The notes below the pieces were generated by a model. It was not told where the DNA came from and made no database searches. It saw nothing but the letters and a program-made list of their open reading frames with translations. A stretch of 39,608 bases of DNA, from IMG/VR virus record IMGVR_UViG_3300048928_000218, positions 1 through 39,608 of that record. One strand, written 5' to 3'. This document shows positions 6,169 to 14,134 of the stretch, piece after piece (position 1 is the stretch's first letter; every line of letters starts with the position of its first letter). Origin of the DNA: a virus. The position numbers were made by a program, and so were the translations under genes.

Positions 6169-8097
6169 TTAGGGGTGGGGCACGCCGAATTGGCGCGGGT
6201 GGGTAGGGTCGGTGTTCTCGCAGATGCCGGACTTGCTCTTGCGGCATCCGTAGCCGTGGCCCCATGAGGCGCCGTAGACGTCGGGGTCGGCGACGATGGG
6301 GAGCCGGTAGAAGGTGGATTCCATGAGGCGGCCGATTTCGGCGATGGCCTCGGGGGCGTCGGCGGCGTCGGCCTGGGCGACGAGCTCGTCGTGGACAGGG
6401 AGGAGGAGCAAGTCCCCGAGCCCGGCCTCGAAGATGTCGACGATGGCTTGCGCGAGGAGGTCGCGGGCCGTGGATTGAACCATGTAGTTCGTCGCGGCGT
6501 AGAGGCGGTCGGCATCGAGGGGGAGGCGGCGCTTGGAGAGCGTCGTCACAGCGCGGTCGCCGTAGCGGGCTTTCCGCACGAGCCCGGCCCCGTAGCGCTT
6601 GATGCCGGGGAAGGTCTTGTCGTAGGCGCCCATGGCGGGGCGGACGTCGTTGACGGGCACCCCGGTTTGCTTGGAGACCGTGTCGGCCCCGCCGCCGTAG
6701 ACCTTGCCGAACCCGATGGCCTTGGAGACCGATCGGTCTCGCTTGGTGAAGTCCTCGCCGAACACACGCCGGGCGGTGAAGTCATGGAGGTCGACGCCGG
6801 AGAGGATCGCCTCGACGAGGGTGGGGTCTTGGCAGAGCCCCGCGAGCACTCGCATTTCGACTTGGGAGTAGTCGGCGGCGATGATGAGCTTGCCGGGGTC
6901 GGCGATGAGGGCTCGTCGGATCGTCCAGTCGCCGGAGGGGAGTTGCTGGAGCGGGGGCCGGGAGATACTCATGCGGGCCGTGCGGGCCTGTAGTCCGCCG
7001 ATTTGCGGGTGGACCCGGTCGCCGTCGTCGCGGAGCTTGAGGAAGGCGTCGACGTAGCTCTCGCGCCACTTTCCGGCGCGCTTGGCGCGGAGGACGGCGT
7101 CGGCGACGGGGTTGGGCTCGCGGGCGCCGAGGCGCTCCCAGTCGCGGTCGAGGTCGGCGAGGGGGAGGAGTACCTCTTTGGCCGTGGAGAGCGCGCCGGA
7201 GTCGGTGGTCTCGGTGAGGGTCTCGCCCATGGCGAGGAGCACCTCGCGGACTTGGTCGGTGGAGTTGACGTTGTCGACGCCCCCGCGACGGGCCACGAGC
7301 TCAAAGCGGGCGGCCTCCTCGGCGAGCACGTCGGCGAGGCCCTCGGTGTATTCGACATCGAGGCGGACCCCGCGGCGCTCCATGGCGCACAGGAGCGCTT
7401 GGAGGTGGTGCTCGAAGGTGGAGAGGTCGGAGAGTCCGCGCTGGCGGATGAGGGGGACGAGCTCGGTGAACAGGCGATGCTCTAGCAGCACGTCCAGGCC
7501 CGCGTATCGGACGTAGAGCTCGTGGTCGATGGGGATGAACCGCCATCCGTCTCCGGCGTCCTTGGAGCACATGAGGCCGGTCTCGGGGTTACGGATCGTG
7601 CGGAAGACGGCGTTAAGGCCCTCTTGCGTGTCGGGGGCGGACGCGTCGACGTAGAGCGCGGCGAGCTCTTTGAGCTTGAGCCCCTGCCCGCCCTCGTGCG
7701 GTTGGCGCGGGTCGAGGAGGTGGGCGAAGATGCGGGTATCGAACACGCGCCGTGATAGCTCCTCGATGCTCACGCCGATGTGATGGTCGATGACCTTGAG
7801 GTCGAATGCGGCGTTATGCACGGCGAAGAATCGCGGCATGCGGAGCGCGCGGCGGATCGCGTCGAGGAAGAGGTCGACGCGGATGACCCACGCCTCGCGT
7901 GCGTTGCCGAATTGCACGAGGCGGCATCCGGTCCCGCGCGCGTAAGAGTAGGTGTCGAGGCCGAGGGTTTCGGTGTCGAGGCCGATGACAGCGTCGCCCT
8001 GAGCGAGGAAAGCCCAGAACCCGTCGAGTGAGTCGAAGAGCTCGGGCATGTAGATGTTGCACTCGTCGCCCGCGAGGGTGTGCGTGATGTGAAGCAT
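6169..8097 (-). CDS. DNA polymerase I, family A, with 3'-5' exonuclease, 642 aa
   Basis: The N-terminal domain has exonuclease motifs DTETLGLDT (D41, E43), HNAAFD (D99) and YAGLD (Y198, D202), so proofreading is probably active. The polymerase domain shows motif A AADYSQVEMR (D409), motif B RSVSKAIGFGKVYGGG (R455, K459, F463, Y467) and motif C VHDEL (H569-E571). There is no 5'-3' exonuclease domain, as usual for phage enzymes. The start at 8097 follows GAGAGGACCGCGC. It is the replicative polymerase of the phage and works with the primase-helicase upstream. Confidence 0.97.
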   Translation of the reverse strand: MLHITHTLAGDECNIYMPELFDSLDGFWAFLAQGDAVIGLDTETLGLDTYSYARGTGCRLVQFGNAREAWVIRVDLFLDAIRRALRMPRFFAVHNAAFDLKVIDHHIGVSIEELSRRVFDTRIFAHLLDPRQPHEGGQGLKLKELAALYVDASAPDTQEGLNAVFRTIRNPETGLMCSKDAGDGWRFIPIDHELYVRYAGLDVLLEHRLFTELVPLIRQRGLSDLSTFEHHLQALLCAMERRGVRLDVEYTEGLADVLAEEAARFELVARRGGVDNVNSTDQVREVLLAMGETLTETTDSGALSTAKEVLLPLADLDRDWERLGAREPNPVADAVLRAKRAGKWRESYVDAFLKLRDDGDRVHPQIGGLQARTARMSISRPPLQQLPSGDWTIRRALIADPGKLIIAADYSQVEMRVLAGLCQDPTLVEAILSGVDLHDFTARRVFGEDFTKRDRSVSKAIGFGKVYGGGADTVSKQTGVPVNDVRPAMGAYDKTFPGIKRYGAGLVRKARYGDRAVTTLSKRRLPLDADRLYAATNYMVQSTARDLLAQAIVDIFEAGLGDLLLLPVHDELVAQADAADAPEAIAEIGRLMESTFYRLPIVADPDVYGASWGHGYGCRKSKSGICENTDPTHPRQFGVPHP

Positions 8098-8108
8098 GCG
8101 CGGTCCTC

Positions 8109-8258
8109 TCAGAGCGGGCGAGGGGCGGGGCCGAAGGCTCCCGAGCGGAGGTAGGGGAAGGCTGCGCGTGACATGACCTCGGGCCGGATGAGCGCGCACG
8201 CGGGGCACCCGGCGACGGGGGCGACGGTTTGGGTGATGTGCGAGTGGGGCGGGCGCAT
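8109..8258 (-). CDS. Small protein with CPAC motif, 49 aa
   Basis: ATG at 8258 has a strong ribosome site, CGAAAGGCCCGCC. The translation begins MRPPHSHITQTVAPVAGCPACALIRPE; CPAC with the nearby histidines may bind metal. It ends 12 bp before the polymerase start. No family recognised. Confidence 0.6.
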   Translation of the reverse strand: MRPPHSHITQTVAPVAGCPACALIRPEVMSRAAFPYLRSGAFGPAPRPL

Positions 8259-8273
8259 GGCGGGCCTTTCGGG

Positions 8274-8281
8274 CGTGTAAA
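8274..8281. repeat. GTGTAAAC dispersed motif, copy 3
   Basis: Plus-strand GTGTAAACG, about 16 bp upstream of the 49-aa gene and just downstream of a terminator, an operator-like position. Confidence 0.5.
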
Positions 8282-8291
8282 CGAGTTGAAT

Positions 8292-8326
8292 GCCCCGCCC
8301 CTCGGCGGACTCACGAGGGGCGGGGC
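8292..8326. terminator. Hairpin terminator before the polymerase operon
   Basis: Perfect 13-bp stem GCCCCGCCCCTCG / CGAGGGGCGGGGC. It is followed on the minus strand by ATTCAACTCG, not a T run. Confidence 0.6.
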
Positions 8327-8392
8327 GGCGGGCGCTCTACTAGGCCGAGTCGTTTGAACCGCGCGGCGCTTAGGCGCGGTCCCGCTGGCGGA

Positions 8393-8869
8393 TCAGGCGA
8401 CGCGCGAGAGCGCCGACAGGCGGGCGAGGCCCGGGAACGGGATGCCGTCGTCGGCGGATCGGAGCACGGCGAGGGCGACGAGCTCCTCGGTGGTGGTGTC
8501 GTCGAGGCCGATGTCGGTGAGGAGCTCGGCGATGACGGTGGGCCGGATGACCTTGGCCGCGAGGGTGACCGGGCGGGCCGTCCGGTTCTCGTCGAAGGTC
8601 TGCCCGATGATCGGCTCGCCCGCGGCCTCCCCGGTCGGGGCGGTCGTGCGCTCTCGGATGACGTCCTCGACATCGACGAGGATGCCGCCGTTGATGTACA
8701 TGAGCTCGTTGTCGAAGCGGACGAGGCGGTCGCCGTCGCGGTCGACGAAGTCCTCGTCGGTCGTGACGACGTCTCCGATGCCCGGGCGAGTAACGCCCAC
8801 GTAGTCGATGCGACGGATGGCGCCGCTGGAGTAGTAGGGCTCGTCGACGAGGATGTAGCGCTTGGTCAT
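8393..8869 (-). CDS. Hypothetical protein, 158 aa
   Basis: Start at 8869 follows CGAAAGGCCCACC. The N-terminal half is acidic and beta-rich (RYILVDEPYYSSGAIRRID...GDVVTTDEDFVD); the C-terminal half is helical (IAELLTDIGLDDTTTEELVALAVL). Copy 1 of the repeated 32-bp element lies about 75 bp upstream, inside the end of the primase gene, so it may have its own promoter. No family recognised. Confidence 0.75.
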   Translation of the reverse strand: MTKRYILVDEPYYSSGAIRRIDYVGVTRPGIGDVVTTDEDFVDRDGDRLVRFDNELMYINGGILVDVEDVIRERTTAPTGEAAGEPIIGQTFDENRTARPVTLAAKVIRPTVIAELLTDIGLDDTTTEELVALAVLRSADDGIPFPGLARLSALSRVA

Positions 8870-8882
8870 GGTGGGCCTTTCG

Positions 8883-11579
8883 TTAGAAGGGGAGGTCGTC
8901 GAGGCTTGCGCCGCCGAGCGTGAGGGTGGGGGTGGTGTCGTGAGGAGATACCGCCTCGGGGGCGGGGATTGCCCGCGCGAGTTTCGGTGCGTCCTCGTCC
9001 GGCTTGTCCTCGGGGGCGTCGGCGGGGTTGCCGTGCCAGGTGAGGACGACGCGGCGCGCGCCGTTGCTCTTGACGCGTTCGACTTGGAGGCCGAGCGCGC
9101 CGCATGCCTCGGTGTGTTTGAGCACCTCGGCCGATAGCTGGGCGGGGCCGGAGGGCCACCATTCGGAGGGGTCGCCGGGCCGGTCGTCCGCGAGGGCGTC
9201 GCGGAGCTCGGTGGCGGTGCCCTCCCAGCGGTAGCCGTGGCCCTTGCGGGTGGAGGCGAGCTTGACGAGAGCGGCGACGAGGGGCTCGTCGCTGGCCCGT
9301 GAGGCGATGGCCTCGCGGACGCTGGCGGCGTAGGCGCCCGCGTAGCTTGCCGGGCTCCTCGGGTCAAGGCCGATGTGGAGGTCGAGCGCGATGAGGTGCT
9401 CGGCGTAGTCGGCCATGCGGGGGAGGGCGATGCCTTGGCGGCTTGCGTCGTAGAGGTTCGCGAGCACGCCGACGAGGTCGTCGAGGAGTGCGCCCAGGAT
9501 GACCGGGTGCGCGTCGAGGAACTCGCGCCAGACGGAGCCCTCGGTTTGGCGGCGTTCCATGGGGACGCGTTCAAACTCAACGACGACGAGGCGCTCCAGC
9601 GCGTCGGGGCGGAGCCCGAGGGGCATGGCGATGGAGGTGGCGACTCCGGTGCGGCGGATGCGTTGGATATACATGTCGCCGTCGGTGTAGAGCCGTCGGC
9701 GTGCCGTGGCGGCCCCGGTGACGAGGGTGCAAAACCAGTCCGACGTGGCCGTGTGGACGCTCGAAATGTTGTCCCACGAGGGCACGAATTGACCGGCCGC
9801 GGAGGTCGTATCGTCGCGTTCGTCGCCGGTCGGAGCGGCCCCGAGCGCCCCCTCTCGGCCGGTTGGGCCGAGGGCGGGGTCGAGGACCGACTTGACCATC
9901 CGGGCTCGGGTGGACTTGCCGGAGCCCTGGGGGCCGGAGACCCACAGGACCGGGCGAGACGTCGCCTCGAACAGGGCGCCGACGAGCCACCCGTAGACGA
10001 GCCTCCATGTGGGGTCGTCGGCGGTGAAGCCGAGCACCTCGCGGAGCACGTCGCGCGATCCCCCGCGGACGGGGACGGGGAGCGGTTCGGTGGCACGGGT
10101 GCGGCGGAACGCTGGGGCGTCCTGGGAGCGTGCGGGGAGCACCTCCCACCCGTCGGCCGAGACGTAGACGATTTGCCCGTCGTCGCGGCCGAGGTCGACG
10201 TAGATGCCATCCCGCGCCTCGTAGGAGCGCAGCGGTGCCGGTCGCACGGGGGCGGAGTTGGCGATGGCCGTGAGGGTCGTTTTGGCGGAGCTCATTTCGG
10301 TCGGCTTGAGTGACTCTTTGGCCTCGTCCCACACCATGCGGGCGATAGTGGCGGGGAGGTCGGAGACCTCCTCGGCGATGCCCGCGCCGTGCTCGTCGCG
10401 CTCGATGGTGACGATGGCGCCCTCGGGGGTGCGGGCGAACTCGTACCGGGCGAGGATTGCCGCGACGATGGACGCCGGGGAGAGGTCGTTGAGGGGACGC
10501 ACCCCGGGGGAGTCGTCCGGCTTGGGCTTGGGGGCCTTGGGTGTCCGCGGGGACGCCTTGCGAGCCTTGGGGGCCTCCTCGGGTGCCTCGGGCGCGGTGG
10601 GCGGGGCGGGGCGGGGCATGGTGGGCTGGCGGAGCTCGGCGGCGGCGATGGCGCGGCCGACGCTGGCGGACATGGCGGGTCCGCGCTGGGCGCGCCAGTC
10701 GGTGAGGTCGAGGCCGTCGGCGAGGTGGAGCTCCCGGACGGCGACGCCCTCGGAGAGGAGGCCGTCGGCGAGGCGGGTGGCGAAGCGGCGGCCCGCCTCG
10801 TCCCCGTCGCCCGCGATGACGGCGACGCGGTCTCCGACCCACGATGCGACCTCGGCGATGATGGCGGGGTTTTCCGCGTGAGAGGCTCCCGCGATGCCGA
10901 CGGTGTCGTAGCCGAGGGCGGCTCCGGTGAGCGCGTCTCCGGGGCCCTCGCAGATGAGCACCTCGGAGCGGAGGCCGTTGCCGGGGAAATAGCCGGTCTT
11001 GGCCCACGAGCCACCCTCGGGGGACTTGGGGCCGAGCCACCGGACGGCGCCATCGGGGAGCTCGGCGGCGAGGGCTCGGCCTTGGAAGTTTCGCGCGACG
11101 CCGTCGGGGTCGCGGAATGGGACGACGAGGCGAGGGATGCCGGAGTCCTTGGGGGAGCGGATGTCGTCGGCGTAGCCCAGGCCGAGGCGGGCGAAGTCGT
11201 CCGCGGTGAGCCCGAATCGGGTTTTGGCGTAGGCGCGGGCGCCGTCGGCGGCGGGGGCGGTCGCGCCCTCGGCGTAGCCGTTGACGCGCATGGCGAGGCG
11301 GGCGATGTCGGCCGGGGTGGCGGGGAGGGCCGAGGTGGCGCGCCGGGTGGTGGGAACGTCGCCGGGCTGCATGCGGACGAGCTCACGCATGCTCATGCCG
11401 AGGGCCTTGACGATGGCGACGGTGGAGCACCCGGCGCGACACTTGAGGAGTACCTTGCCCGCGTCCGATACCGCGATACGGAGTGATGCGCGCGAGTCGG
11501 CGTGCGAGGGGCACGGCGCGAGCCAGCCGTCGCGCTCGTCGACGGCGTCGAGGCGCGAGAGGAGGTCGGGGAGTTTCAT
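8883..11579 (-). CDS. Primase-helicase fusion with SSB-like C-terminal tip, 898 aa
   Basis: The N-terminus has a zinc-finger-like Cys/His set (C23, H26, C47, C51). A TOPRIM-like domain follows: EGPGDAL (E211) and AGDGDEAG (257-263). After a Pro/Lys-rich linker (about 320-365) comes a P-loop ATPase with GPQGSGKST (549-557), consistent with a replicative helicase. The last six residues are LDDLPF after a disordered Asp/Pro-rich tail, which resembles the tip by which bacterial SSB recruits partners. Copy 2 of the 32-bp element lies 34 bp upstream of the ATG. It makes primers and unwinds DNA for the phage polymerase. Confidence 0.9.
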   Translation of the reverse strand: MKLPDLLSRLDAVDERDGWLAPCPSHADSRASLRIAVSDAGKVLLKCRAGCSTVAIVKALGMSMRELVRMQPGDVPTTRRATSALPATPADIARLAMRVNGYAEGATAPAADGARAYAKTRFGLTADDFARLGLGYADDIRSPKDSGIPRLVVPFRDPDGVARNFQGRALAAELPDGAVRWLGPKSPEGGSWAKTGYFPGNGLRSEVLICEGPGDALTGAALGYDTVGIAGASHAENPAIIAEVASWVGDRVAVIAGDGDEAGRRFATRLADGLLSEGVAVRELHLADGLDLTDWRAQRGPAMSASVGRAIAAAELRQPTMPRPAPPTAPEAPEEAPKARKASPRTPKAPKPKPDDSPGVRPLNDLSPASIVAAILARYEFARTPEGAIVTIERDEHGAGIAEEVSDLPATIARMVWDEAKESLKPTEMSSAKTTLTAIANSAPVRPAPLRSYEARDGIYVDLGRDDGQIVYVSADGWEVLPARSQDAPAFRRTRATEPLPVPVRGGSRDVLREVLGFTADDPTWRLVYGWLVGALFEATSRPVLWVSGPQGSGKSTRARMVKSVLDPALGPTGREGALGAAPTGDERDDTTSAAGQFVPSWDNISSVHTATSDWFCTLVTGAATARRRLYTDGDMYIQRIRRTGVATSIAMPLGLRPDALERLVVVEFERVPMERRQTEGSVWREFLDAHPVILGALLDDLVGVLANLYDASRQGIALPRMADYAEHLIALDLHIGLDPRSPASYAGAYAASVREAIASRASDEPLVAALVKLASTRKGHGYRWEGTATELRDALADDRPGDPSEWWPSGPAQLSAEVLKHTEACGALGLQVERVKSNGARRVVLTWHGNPADAPEDKPDEDAPKLARAIPAPEAVSPHDTTPTLTLGGASLDDLPF
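8944..8975 (-). promoter_or_regulatory. 32-bp promoter-like element, copy 1
   Basis: Minus strand reads CGGGCA-N14-GGCGGTATCTCC. It lies within the last codons of the primase gene, about 75 bp before the 158-aa gene. It shares 24 bp of identity with copy 2, and is the only copy wholly inside a gene. Confidence 0.6.
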
Positions 11580-11612
11580 GCGGCGGCGTCCTTATCGGGT
11601 GGCGGGTCGTGA

Positions 11613-11644
11613 GGAGATACCGCCTCGGGCGGCTCTAGTGCCCG
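11613..11644 (-). promoter_or_regulatory. 32-bp promoter-like element, copy 2
   Basis: Minus strand reads CGGGCA-N14-GGCGGTATCTCC, 34 bp before the primase-helicase start, overlapping the stop codon of the upstream gene (11635). The arms GGGC / GCCC can pair. Confidence 0.65.
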
Positions 11645-11841
11645 GTTGGGGCGGGGATGGTCGGCTCGTCGATAACGGCCCAGGTGCCGACAAGAGCTCC
11701 GGCGCGCATGGGGTGGGGGCGTTCGGTGCGGATGACACCGTCGGAGCCGACGTCGAGGTAGCGCACGGCCGCGGTCAGGCCCTCGGACAGGACGACCCCC
11801 GCAGGGAGCTCCAGGGTGAGGCGGACGACACGGCCGATCAT
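11635..11841 (-). CDS. Small hypothetical protein, 68 aa
   Basis: ATG at 11841 overlaps the stop of the NrdH-like gene (ATGA). Predicted all-beta with MIGRVVRLTLELPAGVVLSE and LVGTWAVIDEP. No family recognised; the overlap and codon use support a real gene. Confidence 0.65.
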   Translation of the reverse strand: MIGRVVRLTLELPAGVVLSEGLTAAVRYLDVGSDGVIRTERPHPMRAGALVGTWAVIDEPTIPAPTGH

Positions 11842-12128
11842 TCGACGGCCTTGAGGTGCTCGTCGACGAGGTCGGGGCGGAAGCCGGACCAGGCATCGCG
11901 CTCGGAGCCGTCGGCGTTGAGGAGGACGACGACGGGAGCTCCGACAAAGCCTCGAGTCTTGAACGCGGTGAGGAGCTCGGCATGCTCGGGCGCGTCGAGC
12001 GGCTCGCCGTCGTCGTACCGGGCGCCGAGCTCGTTGAGGCGGCGCTTGGTGGCGTCGCACTGGACGCACCGGCCGAGCTTGCTGTAGACGATGATGCGGG
12101 CGATGCCCGTCCGGGTGAGGGGGTCCAT
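11838..12128 (-). CDS. NrdH-like glutaredoxin/thioredoxin-fold protein, 96 aa
   Basis: A redox site CVQC sits at residues 21-24 after a beta strand (ARIIVYSKLGR), followed by a helix (DATKRRLNELG). A later GFVGAPVVVL matches the cis-Pro strand, and WSGFRPDLVDEHL the last helix, as in NrdH. NrdH proteins pass electrons to ribonucleotide reductase. No reductase is seen here, so it may serve the host enzyme during infection. Start at 12128 follows CGAAAGCCCTACCT. Confidence 0.85.
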   Translation of the reverse strand: MDPLTRTGIARIIVYSKLGRCVQCDATKRRLNELGARYDDGEPLDAPEHAELLTAFKTRGFVGAPVVVLLNADGSERDAWSGFRPDLVDEHLKAVE

Positions 12129-12140
12129 AGGTAGGGCTTT

Positions 12141-12148
12141 CGTGTAAA
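12141..12148. repeat. GTGTAAAC dispersed motif, copy 4
   Basis: Plus-strand GTGTAAACG about 13 bp upstream of the NrdH-like start, next to its ribosome site. Confidence 0.5.
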
Positions 12149-12167
12149 CGGGGTGTGGACGTGGAGC

Positions 12168-12200
12168 GGCCCCCGCCCGGGCGGATGCCGAGCGGGGGCC
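12168..12200. terminator. Hairpin terminator upstream of the NrdH-like gene
   Basis: Stem GGCCCCCGC / GCGGGGGCC between the end of the membrane gene (12205) and the NrdH-like start. No T run follows on the minus strand. Confidence 0.5.
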
Positions 12201-12204
12201 GGGG

Positions 12205-12474
12205 TTACTTGCGACGGAGGCGGAGGAGGTGGAGGAAGGCCCCCCAGGCGAGGAACCCGCCGACACTTGCCGCGACGAGCGGCCAGCCGGTCAGGCCCAG
12301 CGCGGGGAACCAGAGGAGCGCCGCGAGGGTCGGCGGGAGGACGGCGAACCCGAGTGCGATGACGACGAGGAGCACGAACCCGAGGACGACCGCGACGGCG
12401 GCGCCGGTCGATACCTCGCGCGAGCGGGACATCCGGGTCTTGAATCGGTTGGCGGCGGCGTATGCGATGCTCAC
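12205..12474 (-). CDS. Two-span membrane protein, 89 aa
   Basis: GTG start at 12474 overlaps the stop of the RDF-like gene (GTGA). Hydrophobic segments at about 22-46 (TGAAVAVVLGFVLLVVIALGF) and 55-80 (FPALGLTGWPLVAASVGGFL) give two membrane spans, ending in a basic tail (HLLRLRRK). No family recognised. It resembles the 42-aa membrane protein at 2200-2328 in its last third. Confidence 0.65.
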   Translation of the reverse strand: MSIAYAAANRFKTRMSRSREVSTGAAVAVVLGFVLLVVIALGFAVLPPTLAALLWFPALGLTGWPLVAASVGGFLAWGAFLHLLRLRRK

Positions 12475-13175
12475 TTGTCGCCCTCACCCGTGAGCTCGAT
12501 GCGGGTAGCGGTGTACTCGACGCGCTGGCCCTTGGTCTCGCCCGTGCGGGAGGTGAAGGCGACGGGCTTGAGCTTGAGGGTGGCCGTGGTCTGGCCGCCG
12601 ATTTCGGCGAGGCGCTCGGAGGTGCGGTTGAGGGCGAGGTCGTAGGCGACCGAGAATGACGTGGTCTTGAACAGGAAGAGCCCGAGCTCGGGAGCGTCCG
12701 CGAGGCGGAAGTAGAAGTCGATGTCGGGTGCCGGGCCGTCTCCCGCCTCGGCCTTGGCCTTGCGCTCCTTGAACGTGAGCGCGGCGTCGGGGTCTCGCTC
12801 GTCGGTCGGCTTGTTGTGCTCGTCGAGGATGAACTCGCCGTCGGAGGCGTAGACGAGCTCTCCCTCTCGGAAGTAGACCATGCGCTGGCGGAGGCCCCAG
12901 GGGCCCTCGATGATGACGTCGACGTCGGCGACGTCGGTGAATACCTCGATGTTGTCGTCGCCCTTGGCCTCCTCGTCGACGGCGGGCACCGATCCGCTGA
13001 GGAGGTCGGCGACGGCGTTGGCGACGTCGGTGTCGGCGGTGGTCACGCGCCAGGTGGTGAGGGGTGCGGGCTCGCCGTCGACGGTGTAGCCGGAGCGGAA
13101 GCGTCCGACGACGTCGTCGAATGACGCACGGGGCTTGGGGAGGTTGGCGGGGTCGTCGCCGAAGATTTTGAGCAT
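12471..13175 (-). CDS. phiC31 Gp3-like recombination directionality factor-type protein, 234 aa
   Basis: The opening LKIFGDDPANLPKPRASFDDVVGRFRSGY and WRVTTADTDVANAVADLL match the Gp3-like RDF family of actinophages. In phiC31 the family member binds serine integrase and turns integration into excision. No serine or tyrosine integrase is visible in this window, so the protein either has another role or acts on an enzyme encoded elsewhere. Start at 13175 is preceded by GAGAGACTCCGC. Copy 3 of the 32-bp element lies about 50 bp upstream. Confidence 0.8.
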   Translation of the reverse strand: MLKIFGDDPANLPKPRASFDDVVGRFRSGYTVDGEPAPLTTWRVTTADTDVANAVADLLSGSVPAVDEEAKGDDNIEVFTDVADVDVIIEGPWGLRQRMVYFREGELVYASDGEFILDEHNKPTDERDPDAALTFKERKAKAEAGDGPAPDIDFYFRLADAPELGLFLFKTTSFSVAYDLALNRTSERLAEIGGQTTATLKLKPVAFTSRTGETKGQRVEYTATRIELTGEGDK

Positions 13176-13226
13176 GCGGAGTCTCTCGGGGTGGGCCCGT
13201 GGTGGGCGGCGTTGTTGGGGACGCGT

Positions 13227-13258
13227 GGAGATACCGCCTGGGGTGCCCGGAGTGCCCA
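13227..13258 (-). promoter_or_regulatory. 32-bp promoter-like element, copy 3
   Basis: Minus strand reads TGGGCA-N14-GGCGGTATCTCC, directly after a terminator (13268-13302) and about 50 bp before the RDF-like gene. Confidence 0.7.
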
Positions 13259-13267
13259 GAAATGGCG

Positions 13268-13302
13268 AAAGCCCCTCCCGCGGGTGAGGCGGGAGGGGCT
13301 TT
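13268..13302. terminator. Strong bidirectional hairpin terminator
   Basis: Perfect 14-bp stem AAAGCCCCTCCCGC / GCGGGAGGGGCTTT, 12 bp past the stop of the gene at 13315. Confidence 0.8.
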
Positions 13303-13314
13303 CCGCGGGAGGGG

Positions 13315-13692
13315 TCAGACGACGACGTAGGGCGGGAAGAGAACCTCCTCCGGCTCGAAGTCGTTGTAGGCGTCCTCGGGGTCGAGGTCGCCGGAGTTGA
13401 GGCGGATGACGTCGAGGCGGACGACGTCCGGCGTGCGCTCCATGTAGTCGGCGATGAGGCCGGTTTCGGTGTCGCGGATGCCGTAGTCGCCCGTGTCGTC
13501 GAGGACGAGCTCGTAGCGGTCGGGCGTCGGCGGGACGAGCTCGGGGGTGGCGGTCTTGGAGGCGAATCCGAAGAGGCGGCGGGCGGTGTCGGCGATGCGG
13601 GTGAGGAGCATGTTGAGGGTCTTTCCGGGTTGGAGGGCGAGGGCGAGGAGGATGCCGATGAGGAGGAGGATGATGAGCTCGGGGAGCGTCAT
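13315..13692 (-). CDS. Membrane-anchored protein, paralogue of the 118-aa protein, 125 aa
   Basis: One N-terminal span (LPELIILLLIGILLALALQ) is followed by a soluble domain. That domain contains DDTGDYGIRDTE...LIADY...RLNSGDL, which closely matches the C-terminal part of the protein at 14135-14491. ATG at 13692 overlaps the lipoprotein stop (ATGA). With the lipoprotein between the two paralogues, this looks like a small envelope-facing cassette. Superinfection exclusion is a possible role but is not shown by sequence. Confidence 0.7.
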   Translation of the reverse strand: MTLPELIILLLIGILLALALQPGKTLNMLLTRIADTARRLFGFASKTATPELVPPTPDRYELVLDDTGDYGIRDTETGLIADYMERTPDVVRLDVIRLNSGDLDPEDAYNDFEPEEVLFPPYVVV

Positions 13693-14105
13693 TCCTTGCC
13701 GACCTCGATGTCGAACTCGGGGAGGATGTTCTGGGGCTTGAGAACGATGCGGGTGTGGTAGACGCTGACGTCGATGGGCTCCTCTTGCGTGATGGTGACG
13801 GAGTCCTGATCGCCCATGATGAAGACGTGCTTGCGGTACTCGTCGGGGCCGTAGCGACACGTCACGTCGAAGCGACGCCCGGAGCTCTCGAACGAGCACC
13901 GGCCCTCGGCGTAGAAGGTGGTCTCGCCGGTGATGCCGTTGATGCCGACGATGGTGCGTTGCACCTCGAATTGTTCGGCGGCGGTGGCGATGTTCTTACT
14001 GGCCTTGTCGGCGTCGGTGGCGGTCATTTCGGCGCACCCGGCGAGGCCGAGGGCGGTGGCGCCGACGAGGGCGATGGCGGTGAGGGCCTTGGTGATCTTT
14101 CGCAT
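13689..14105 (-). CDS. Lipoprotein, 138 aa
   Basis: The N-terminus MRKITKALTAIALVGATALG is a signal peptide, followed by LAGC, a lipobox with the acylated Cys at about 24. The mature part is predicted beta-rich with two further cysteines (RCSFESSGRRFDVTCR) that could form a disulphide. Start at 14105 follows AAAGGGACCATC. Phage lipoproteins placed in the host membrane can block superinfecting phages (known for other phages); here the role is inferred from type only. Confidence 0.8.
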   Translation of the reverse strand: MRKITKALTAIALVGATALGLAGCAEMTATDADKASKNIATAAEQFEVQRTIVGINGITGETTFYAEGRCSFESSGRRFDVTCRYGPDEYRKHVFIMGDQDSVTITQEEPIDVSVYHTRIVLKPQNILPEFDIEVGKE

Positions 14106-14134
14106 GATGGTCCCTTTGAGGTGAACGGGCGGGG

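Noticed and set aside
8330-8400. tRNA-like GGTTCAAAC on the minus strand
   Set aside because: The flanks do not form a 5-bp T stem and no acceptor or anticodon arm fits.
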